A stretch of 32,104 nt of DNA from Myxococcales bacterium (GTDB lineage: Bacteria; Myxococcota; Myxococcia; Myxococcales; JAKAPL01): contig JAJXUD010000054.1 of the NCBI GenBank assembly GCA_021783235.1, positions 1-32,104 of the forward strand, given 5' to 3'. Of this stretch, positions 1-6,025 are shown piece by piece (the stretch's first letter is position 1; each line of letters starts with the position of its first letter). Under the pieces are notes generated by a model. It was not told the DNA's origin and did no database searches. It was given only the letters and a program-made list of their open reading frames with translations. Made by a program: the position numbers and the translations under genes.

Positions 1-517
1 GGTCGAGCGTCACCCGCGGGCGGAAGTGGCCGCAATCCTTGCCGCAACGCGTCTCTTCCTCGCCCGAGTGGGCGAACTCGGCGTCGACGTGCAGCGCTTC
101 GGGCCCGACGGCCGCGTGGAGGCCGCGGGCGTCGCGCGTCACCTCGAACTCCAGCGCCCCTCCCTCGCGCTTCACCCCAACCGGCACGCCGTTGTCCCTC
201 ATCGGCTGCGCGTCGAGCCGCCTCGGCGCGAGCGCGTGGCCCCCGTGCTGCCCCTGGTCCGCCACCGCCACGAGGACCGGCTCGACGACGGGGACGGCAG
301 GGGCGCGTTCAAGCTGCCCTTTCGGCTGTCCCGTCCGGTCGATGAGCCGCCGCGCCGCGCGCAGCGCCTCGCTCTCGCCCACCAGCGTCGGGCGCACGCC
401 GTCGCCCGGCGGCGGCTCGCGGAAGTCGCACGCCGAGCGCAGATCTGCCCGTAGTCCCGAGAGGTTGCGCGAGAAGTGGAGCACGTTGCCCGGCCCGACT
501 CGGCCCCGGCTGCCCAC
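1..517 (-). CDS. Unrecognised protein, 3' part cut by the window edge
   Basis: The minus strand is open from a GTG at 517 (first codons V-G-S-R-G-R-V) to the left edge, about 172 residues, with strongly G/C-ending codons, which favours this frame over the antisense plus-strand frames. A second in-frame GTG at 484 is another possible start; neither has a convincing ribosome-binding site. A TGA near 598 closes the frame upstream, so it is not an extension of the DUF2304 frame. Visible pieces include LHFSRNLSGLRADL, GVRPTLVGESEALRAARRLI and a Cys pair in EETRCGKDCGHF near the edge. There is no signal peptide or membrane segment. It lies 25 bases after the DUF2304 stop and is probably the next gene of that operon. 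I do not recognise the family. Confidence 0.6.
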   Translation of the reverse strand, partial: MGSRGRVGPGNVLHFSRNLSGLRADLRSACDFREPPPGDGVRPTLVGESEALRAARRLIDRTGQPKGQLERAPAVPVVEPVLVAVADQGQHGGHALAPRRLDAQPMRDNGVPVGVKREGGALEFEVTRDARGLHAAVGPEALHVDAEFAHSGEEETRCGKDCGHFRPRVTLD

Positions 518-542
518 GTCGAGGGAACGACGAGCGCGAGCG

Positions 543-911
543 CTACGCGCTCTCGCGTTCGTGTTCGAAGGTCGCTGCCGGCTCGCGTTCCACGGTCAGG
601 ATCGCCACCTCCTGCGCGAGCGTCCGAAGCTGCTCCTTCTGCCGCGCCACGTCCAGGCTGAGGCGGAAGACGATCCAGAGCACGGCGGCGAGGGAGAGGA
701 AGAAGAGGGCGGAGGGGGCGTAGTAGATGCCCATGGCCCGCGCGAGCAGGTCGATGGCCGGGCGCCAGATGGCGAGGGCGGCGATGGCGGCGCAGACGAG
801 GAGCCAGGCGAGGGTGTGGCGCTCCTCGGTGCGGTGGCGGCGCGCGGAGGCGAGGATGGCGACGGCAAACGCGAGGGCGAAGGCGAGGACGAGGAGGCTC
901 GAGCGGGTCAT
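543..911 (-). CDS. DUF2304 family membrane protein
   Basis: This 122-residue protein has an N-terminal membrane segment (SSLLVLAFALAFAVAILAS), a second (LAWLLVCAAIAALAIW) and a third (SALFFLSLAAVLWIVFRLS), then a short cytosolic helix (DVARQKEQLRTLAQEVAIL) and an acidic tail. That arrangement and length match DUF2304 proteins, which are commonly encoded beside family-2 glycosyltransferases that use polyprenyl-phosphate acceptors. The glycosyltransferase gene lies 89 bases upstream on the same strand, which supports this. The ATG at 911 has GAGG about 10 bases upstream. The biochemical role is unknown; acting with the glycosyltransferase at the membrane is inference from the pairing. Confidence 0.85.
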   Translation of the reverse strand: MTRSSLLVLAFALAFAVAILASARRHRTEERHTLAWLLVCAAIAALAIWRPAIDLLARAMGIYYAPSALFFLSLAAVLWIVFRLSLDVARQKEQLRTLAQEVAILTVEREPAATFEHERESA

Positions 912-920
912 GGGACGGGT

Positions 921-947
921 CCTCTAGGAATTCCAACGGAATGGCAA
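921..947 (-). promoter_or_regulatory. Weak candidate promoter for the DUF2304 gene
   Basis: On the minus strand TTGCCA (947-942) is followed after 15 bases by TAGAGG (926-921), 9 bases before the ATG. The spacer is shorter than ideal. The spacer contains GGAATTCC. It could allow internal transcription within the operon. Confidence 0.3.
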
Positions 948-1000
948 GGGCTCCGAGCGACGCGGCGGTCTCTGGGCCTCAGAGGACGCGCTGGTCGCCG

Positions 1001-1708
1001 CTAGGCGCGCGACCGCCCGCGCGCCAGCTCGAGTCCGAGCGCCAGCGTCACCTTCACCATGTAGTAGCCCGACTTCCACGGGGTGAGCGAGCTCCTCCCC
1101 GCGAGGCGGGGGCGCATCTGGACGGGGATCTCCTCGACGCAGAGCCCGGCGCGGTGGGCCCAGACGAGGCTCTCGGGCTCGGGGTAGTCGTGGGGGAAGC
1201 GCTCGGCGAAGAAGGGGATGGCCCTCCCGCCGAAGGCGCGCAGGCCGGAGGTGGGGTCGGTCACGCTCTGGCCGCAGAGGGAGGAGACGATTCGGGCGAG
1301 GAGCGCGTTGCCGGCCCGCCGGGCGGCGCTCGACTGGAAGCCCTCGCGCTCGAGGAAGCGGCTGCCGACGGCGAGCTCGGCGCCGCGCTCGACGGCGCCG
1401 AGGAGCTCGCGGGCGCTCTTGGGGTCGTGCTGGCCGTCGCCGTCCATCCGCACGACGGCGGGGTGGCCGTGGCGGAGGGCGTAGCGCAGGCCGGTGGCCT
1501 CGGCGGCGGCGACGCCGAGGTTGAAGGGATGGCGGGCGACGCGCGCGCCGGCGGCGCGGGCGGCGGCGGCGGTGCGATCGGAGGAGCCGTCGTCGACGAC
1601 GAGCAGCGCGGCCTCGGGCAGCTCGCGGCGGAGCTCCTCGACGGTCCGGCCGATGGCGGCCTCCTCCTCGTAGGCGAGGAGGACGGCGAGCGGTCGGGTC
1701 TCGCCCAC
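1001..1708 (-). CDS. Family-2 glycosyltransferase (dolichyl-phosphate-mannose-synthase-like)
   Basis: The protein has 235 residues from GTG at 1708. This start overlaps the stop codon of the upstream nucleotidase by one base (TAGTG), so the two genes are translationally linked. The GT-A fold signatures are in order: the N-terminal nucleotide-sugar strand LAVLLAYEEEAAIGRTVEE, VVDDGSSDRT at about residues 38-47, and the metal-binding DGDGQHDP that supplies the DxD motif. The C-terminus (GYYMVKVTLALGLELARG) is amphipathic, with no long membrane segments. By family it transfers a sugar from a nucleotide donor, often to a polyprenyl phosphate at the cytosolic membrane face. The adjacent DUF2304 gene is the usual partner. 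Donor and acceptor cannot be read from sequence. Confidence 0.9.
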   Translation of the reverse strand: MGETRPLAVLLAYEEEAAIGRTVEELRRELPEAALLVVDDGSSDRTAAAARAAGARVARHPFNLGVAAAEATGLRYALRHGHPAVVRMDGDGQHDPKSARELLGAVERGAELAVGSRFLEREGFQSSAARRAGNALLARIVSSLCGQSVTDPTSGLRAFGGRAIPFFAERFPHDYPEPESLVWAHRAGLCVEEIPVQMRPRLAGRSSLTPWKSGYYMVKVTLALGLELARGRSRA

Positions 1709-3261
1709 TACGACCGGTCCTCGCCGAACGGCGCGAGCTTCAGCGTGCCGCGCTCGTGGGCCATGGCGGCGCGCGGGGCGCGGAAGTACTGCATGGGCGA
1801 GTACTGGAGGAAGTTCGAGGCGCGGCTCGTGTACAGGTCGGCGTAGTCCTCGACCTGCTCGCCGAAGCGGCTGTTCTCGTGCCGCTCCTTGAAGAGCATC
1901 CCCCAGTAGCGGTTGAAGCCGGTCTCGAGCTGGCTCTCGGTCCGCTCGATCCCCTCGTTCAGCTCGCGCAGGCCGCGCCGGAGCTGCTCGAGCTCGGCCT
2001 TCTCCCGCTTGCGCTCCCCCTCGAGCTCGGCGCGCGTCTCGGGCGTCGGGTGGCCCTTCTCGATCCGCTTCTCGAGCGCGTTCAGCGCGACCTTGCGCTG
2101 GTTCAGCTCGTCGTCGAGCCGGGTGCGCAGCGTCTCGAGCTCCGAGAGCCGCTCGATCTCGCCGGCGCGCTGGTCGACGTAGGCGAGCTCGTCCTCGAGC
2201 TCCTGCACGACCATGCAGGTGCGCCAGAGGCTGCTCTTCTTGCTGCGCAGGATGTCGCCGTAGATGTGGTCGCCGACGTAGAGGATCCGCTCGCCGCCGA
2301 TGCCGACGAGCCGCTCGAAGTCGACCAGGTTGCCGCCCATCTGGACGCGACCGCGCTCGAGCGCGTGCGCCTCGCCGAGCGAGGCGCCGGTCCGCTCGTC
2401 CACCTCGAAGAAGGGCAGCCGGTCGGAGAAGAAGCCGGGCTTCTGCGCGCCCACGATCACGAAGTCGAAGTAGCTCCGCCAGGTGGGGTACTCGGGGAGC
2501 AGGCCGTTCAAGAGGTGGCCGAGCACGACGTCGGTGTAGTCGAGCAGCGAGTTCGTGAGCAGGAAGATCTTCTTGCCGCCCGAGCGGAGCTTGTGGAGCA
2601 TCGGCCCGATCTCGGCGTCGGCGAGGAAGTACTCGCCGAGCTGGTCGCGGATGATGGTCTTGAGCGAGCCGTCCCGGTGGACCTCGTCGATCGACTTGCG
2701 GATGTCGTCGTAGAGCCGCGCCCAGTCGACCGCGCGGCCCTCTCCCTCGAGCCGCTCGATGATCTGCGCGAAGAGCGCGGCCTCGGGGAGCGCGAAGAGG
2801 GTGTCGATCCAGGCGAAGCGGGGAGTCGAGAGCTTGATCTTCACGTCCCGGTAGAGCCGCTTCCACTCCGCGTCGTCCAGCGGCCTTCGGCCGTGGTAGC
2901 AGCGGCCGACGTGGTTGAAGCGATCCATCTTGAAGATGTTGCCGTGCTCCTTGTCGACGACGAGCCCGCGGATGACGAACTCGTGGTCGTACTGGAGCCC
3001 GAGCAGCTCCTCGGGGTAGCCGCAGGCGTCGACGAGCCGCCGCAGCGTGAGCCCGAACGACAGCTCCTCGATCCGGCGGAGCCGGTAGATCGCGAGCGTG
3101 TAGTCCATGTCGAAGCCGACGAGCTCGATCCCGTCGAGCCGCAGGTTGCGGTTGACGAAGATCTGCCGCGCGTGGGGGATCTCGTGGGCCGCTGGCCGCT
3201 CGAGCAGCCGCAACAGCTCTGGATCGACGGCCGGGCGGCCGAGCTCGGCCTGGCTGCTCAT
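1708..3261 (-). CDS. HAD-superfamily 5'-nucleotidase (cytosolic purine 5'-nucleotidase type)
   Basis: The 517-residue protein carries HAD motif I as GFDMDYTLAIY near residue 51 (two catalytic Asp), a KIFLLTNS segment with the motif II Ser/Thr, and the motif IV acidic pair in RILYVGDHIYGDIL. The rest matches the HAD-IG family related to eukaryotic cN-II, which dephosphorylates purine nucleoside monophosphates. A charged helical stretch at roughly residues 370-450 is probably a coiled coil. The ATG at 3261 is preferred to an in-frame GTG at 3279, because a good -10 box lies between them (3275-3270). It is the first gene of a minus-strand cluster and overlaps the glycosyltransferase start by one base. 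Substrate specificity and any link to glycan synthesis are inference. Confidence 0.9.
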   Translation of the reverse strand: MSSQAELGRPAVDPELLRLLERPAAHEIPHARQIFVNRNLRLDGIELVGFDMDYTLAIYRLRRIEELSFGLTLRRLVDACGYPEELLGLQYDHEFVIRGLVVDKEHGNIFKMDRFNHVGRCYHGRRPLDDAEWKRLYRDVKIKLSTPRFAWIDTLFALPEAALFAQIIERLEGEGRAVDWARLYDDIRKSIDEVHRDGSLKTIIRDQLGEYFLADAEIGPMLHKLRSGGKKIFLLTNSLLDYTDVVLGHLLNGLLPEYPTWRSYFDFVIVGAQKPGFFSDRLPFFEVDERTGASLGEAHALERGRVQMGGNLVDFERLVGIGGERILYVGDHIYGDILRSKKSSLWRTCMVVQELEDELAYVDQRAGEIERLSELETLRTRLDDELNQRKVALNALEKRIEKGHPTPETRAELEGERKREKAELEQLRRGLRELNEGIERTESQLETGFNRYWGMLFKERHENSRFGEQVEDYADLYTSRASNFLQYSPMQYFRAPRAAMAHERGTLKLAPFGEDRS

Positions 3262-3269
3262 CTCCCCGT

Positions 3270-3299
3270 CCAGTAGCACGCGGGGGAAACGAGCGGCAA
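3270..3299 (-). promoter_or_regulatory. Promoter of the nucleotidase-glycosyltransferase operon
   Basis: TTGCCG (3299-3294), an 18-base spacer and TACTGG (3275-3270). The -10 box ends 8 bases before the ATG at 3261, so the transcript would begin at or next to the start codon. The GGGGAG abutting the ATG is too close to act as a normal Shine-Dalgarno. Confidence 0.5.
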
Positions 3300-3325
3300 G
3301 GGTGACGGTCGCCCGCCGGTGTGCG

Positions 3326-3355
3326 TTGACGCTCGGCCGCCGGCCGGGCTACCGT
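3326..3355 (+). promoter_or_regulatory. Promoter of the first tandem lipoprotein gene
   Basis: TTGACG (3326-3331), 18-base spacer, TACCGT (3350-3355). This leaves a leader of about 32 bases with GGGGAG (3380-3384 region) placed 9 bases before the ATG at 3394. The -10 context GGGCTACCGT is repeated exactly in front of the PilZ gene at 31048-31056. Confidence 0.5.
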
Positions 3356-3393
3356 TCGATCATCGACGTCTCCTCCGTCGGGGAGTGCCCCTC

Positions 3394-5937
3394 ATGAGAA
3401 ATCTGCTGCCGCTTCTGCTCTCGGCCTCGCTCCTCGCCGCCTGCCCGGCGACGGCGCCGGCGTCGATTCCGTGCCGCTCGAGCGACCAGTGCCCGACGGG
3501 CTACGGCTGCGGGGCGAGCGGGGTCTGCGAGAAGGGGATCGCGGGCTCGTACGGGGGCGGCTGCCTCGCGGACGCGGGGCTGACGGCCTGCGACGGCGGG
3601 CTCGAGACGTTCTGCGCGAGCCTCGCGAGCGACCGGAACAACTGTGGCGGCTGTGGCGTCGTCTGTCCGGCGGGACAGCTCTGCACGGGCGGCGCCTGCG
3701 CGGAGAGCTGCGCCGCCGGGACGACCGCCTGCGGGCAGGGCGGCGGCGCGCCGTACTGCGCGAACCTCGAGACGGACCCGGCGAACTGCGGGGTGTGCGG
3801 CAAGGCGTGCCCCTCCGGGGAGCGCTGCTCGTCGGGTGGCTGCGCGCCGAGCTGCCTCGAAGGGCAGACGGCGTGCACGCCGACCGGGGGGGCGGCGCTC
3901 TGCGCGAACCTGTCGACGGACAGCCGCAACTGCGGGGCGTGCGGCAACGTCTGCCCGGCGGGAGAGACGTGCGACGGCGCGGGCCACTGCGCGGGGAGCT
4001 GCGCCGCGGGGACGAGCGTCTGCGCGGCCGACGGCGGGCCGCCCTACTGCGCGAACCTCGCGAGCGACGGGCGCAACTGCGGCGCCTGCGGGAACGGCTG
4101 CCCAGCGGGACAGAGCTGCGACGGCGCGGGCCACTGCGCGGAGAGCTGCGCCGCGGGCTTCACGGCCTGCGGCGGGGCGGCGAGCGCTCCGGATGGCGGG
4201 ACGGACGGCGGGGCGGACGGCGGGGCGGATGGTGGGGCGGATGGTGGGGCCGCGGCAGGGGCTCCTTACTGCGCGAATCTCCAGAGCGATCCGACGAACT
4301 GCGGCGGCTGCGGGCTGCCCTGCGCGAGCGGCCAGGCCTGCGTGAACGGCGCCTGCGCGGAGAGCTGCGCCGCGGGCTTCACGGCGTGCGGCGGGGCGGC
4401 GAGCAGCCCGGACGGCGGGGTCGACGGCGGGGCGCCGTACTGCGCGGATCTGAAGGACGACACGAACAACTGCGGCAACTGCGGGGTGTCGTGTCCGAGC
4501 GGGCAGACGTGCGTGGGAGGCGCGTGCGCCGAGAGCTGCGCTTCGGGCTACAGCGCCTGCGGCGCGGGGCCGACGGCCTACTGCGCGAATTTGAAGACCG
4601 ACCCGACGAACTGCGGGTTCTGCGGCACCGCATGCACCACCGGACTGTGCGGTTCGGGGAGTTGCTGCGTCGTTGGAGCCATCCTCTGCTCGGAGGCCTG
4701 CACGGATCCACTGACCGACGCCAAGAACTGCGGGGGCTGCGGGGTGGTCTGCCAGACCGGGGCCCCGTGTGAGAGCGGCGTCTGCGAGCCCTTCCCGTCC
4801 ACGGGAATCGAGGGCGCGTTCAACCCCCAGAGCAATACGACGCTCAGCGCGGGGGTCCACAACTTCACGACGATCGACATCCCGAGTGGAGTCACCGTCT
4901 GGGTCACGGGCGGCAGCAGCGGCGTTTTGGACCTGCGAGCGACGGGCAACGTGACGGTGAGCGGGACGATCGACCTCTCGGGCTCTGCTGGCGGCGCGGT
5001 CAACCCGTCCTGCAATGGCTGCGGTCCCGGCAACGGCGGGGTGACCGGAAACCCGACGATGGCGGGGAGCAGCAACGCCTCCGGATCCGCCGGGCCTGGC
5101 GGGAGTGGGTCCCCGGGCGCCAACAACTCGAGCTTCGCCGAGGGTCAGGGTGGACAGTACGGGGGTGGGGGCGGTGGCGGCTACGCCGGCTGCAACGGCT
5201 ATGGCGGCGGCGGTGGGGGGGGGTATGCCGGCGGTGGCGGCGGCGGCAGCAACAACGGAGCAGGCGGCGCGGGTGCGAGTGACAACGGCGGCCTCAACGG
5301 CGCCGGTGGCTGGAGCTGGAACGGCGGCCAGAATGGAGGCGGTGCCCCCGGGAGCAACAGCGTCTCGAGCGTCTACAACGGCGCCGCCGGGACCGCCGCC
5401 CCTTACTATGGCGGCGCCGGGGGCGCCGGCGGCTCCATCGGCTCGGGGGCCGCGTCCGATCTGGCCGTCGCCTCGACGTTCTACGCAGGGAGCGCAGGCG
5501 GCGGAGGGGCCTCGAGCACGCAATGTCCCTGGGGATGGAATGGCGGTAGCGGCGGTGGAGGCGGTGGCGCGGGCGGCGCCCTCCGAATCGCCAGCCCCAC
5601 GCAGATCCTCGTCTCTGGAGCGCTCCTGGCAAATGGGGGCCCAGGCGGGCAAGGGGGCGTCGAGTATTACTGGTCGGGCAGCGGCGGCGGCGGTTCGGCA
5701 GGAGTCATCTACCTGTCCGCGCCGGCGGTCCAGGTGACCGGGACCATCCACGCGGTCGGCGGTGGAGGTGGAGGCGGCGGCTATCCAGGCGGCGCGGGCG
5801 GCCTGGGCCGGATCCGGCTGTCGCTCTCCCCGGGCAGCTCCACGCTCACGCCGTCGTCCTTCAACCCGCCGCTCCAGAGCGGCGTCGCCCCGGCGAACGC
5901 CCCGGGCTACACCTACGTGGCGACCTGGCCGCAGTGA
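3394..5937 (+). CDS. Secreted lipoprotein with Stig1-like Cys repeats and glycine-rich domain (copy A)
   Basis: The 847-residue product begins with a lipoprotein signal (MRNLLPLLLSASLLAAC, lipobox LAAC, Cys17). About eight repeats of ~45-55 residues follow, of the form C-A-N-L-x-T/S-D-x-x-N-C-G-x-C-G-x-x-C-P-x-G-x-x-C-x-x-G-x-C, with A-E-S-C joining units. They resemble the Stig1-like repeats frequent in myxobacterial surface proteins. One unit carries a DGGA/DGGT run. From about residue 470 the protein changes to a beta-rich segment (FPSTGIEGAF, HNFTTIDIPSGVTVWVT, LDLRATGNVTVSGTIDLSG), then a long Gly-rich region with GGGGGGG runs, ending in SFNPPLQSGVAPANAPGYTY. A surface or outer-membrane location is likely; the function is unknown. 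The start is set by the signal peptide and the GGGGAG ribosome site. The repeat half is nearly identical in DNA to the next gene. Confidence 0.88.
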   Translation: MRNLLPLLLSASLLAACPATAPASIPCRSSDQCPTGYGCGASGVCEKGIAGSYGGGCLADAGLTACDGGLETFCASLASDRNNCGGCGVVCPAGQLCTGGACAESCAAGTTACGQGGGAPYCANLETDPANCGVCGKACPSGERCSSGGCAPSCLEGQTACTPTGGAALCANLSTDSRNCGACGNVCPAGETCDGAGHCAGSCAAGTSVCAADGGPPYCANLASDGRNCGACGNGCPAGQSCDGAGHCAESCAAGFTACGGAASAPDGGTDGGADGGADGGADGGAAAGAPYCANLQSDPTNCGGCGLPCASGQACVNGACAESCAAGFTACGGAASSPDGGVDGGAPYCADLKDDTNNCGNCGVSCPSGQTCVGGACAESCASGYSACGAGPTAYCANLKTDPTNCGFCGTACTTGLCGSGSCCVVGAILCSEACTDPLTDAKNCGGCGVVCQTGAPCESGVCEPFPSTGIEGAFNPQSNTTLSAGVHNFTTIDIPSGVTVWVTGGSSGVLDLRATGNVTVSGTIDLSGSAGGAVNPSCNGCGPGNGGVTGNPTMAGSSNASGSAGPGGSGSPGANNSSFAEGQGGQYGGGGGGGYAGCNGYGGGGGGGYAGGGGGGSNNGAGGAGASDNGGLNGAGGWSWNGGQNGGGAPGSNSVSSVYNGAAGTAAPYYGGAGGAGGSIGSGAASDLAVASTFYAGSAGGGGASSTQCPWGWNGGSGGGGGGAGGALRIASPTQILVSGALLANGGPGGQGGVEYYWSGSGGGGSAGVIYLSAPAVQVTGTIHAVGGGGGGGGYPGGAGGLGRIRLSLSPGSSTLTPSSFNPPLQSGVAPANAPGYTYVATWPQ
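3433..4552 (+). repeat. Long direct repeat, unit A (partner 6068-7187)
   Basis: The two units are collinear at an offset of 2635 bases. I see only two differences inside the unit, at 3454/6089 (g/a, Ala to Thr) and 4509/7144 (g/a, silent); divergence starts at 4553/7188. The 1054-base stretch 3455-4508 appears identical, since translations in several frames agree residue for residue. The unit begins within the codons around the lipobox and ends in the seventh Cys repeat. Confidence 0.95.
4192..4251 (+). repeat. Five 12-base tandem units in copy A
   Basis: Five units of GAYGGYGGGRCS encode DGGT-DGGA-DGGA-DGGA-DGGA between two Cys repeats. The identical array, with the same unit number and variants, is at 6827-6886 in copy B. 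Confidence 0.9.
5821..5922 (+). repeat. 3'-terminal direct repeat, unit A (partner 8471-8572)
   Basis: These 102 bases encode the last ~34 residues before the end of copy A and appear identical to 8471-8572 in copy B (offset 2650). The flanking Gly-rich DNA is clearly divergent. The next difference is 5923/8573 (a/g, Thr to Ala), three codons before the stop. Confidence 0.9.
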
Positions 5938-5956
5938 GGCCGCGGGGGGCTTCGCG

Positions 5957-5986
5957 TTGACCTGGGGCGGGCGGTCGGATTAACGT
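5957..5986 (+). promoter_or_regulatory. Promoter of the second tandem lipoprotein gene
   Basis: TTGACC (5957-5962), 18-base spacer, TAACGT (5981-5986), in the 88-base gap between the copies. It leaves a short leader with CGGAG (6013-6017) placed 8 bases before the ATG. Apart from a shared TTGAC box, this upstream region is unlike that of copy A. Confidence 0.45.
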
Positions 5987-6025
5987 TTGCTGGCCGACCC
6001 CTCGTCTCCGCTCGGAGCCCCGTCC

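Noticed and set aside
1756-3276. Long plus-strand open frame opposite the nucleotidase
   Set aside because: It is low-complexity antisense of a clearly recognised gene, a usual effect of high GC third positions.
3262-3279. GTG start at 3279 for the nucleotidase
   Set aside because: It lies upstream of the predicted -10 box; ATG 3261 fits promoter position and protein family.
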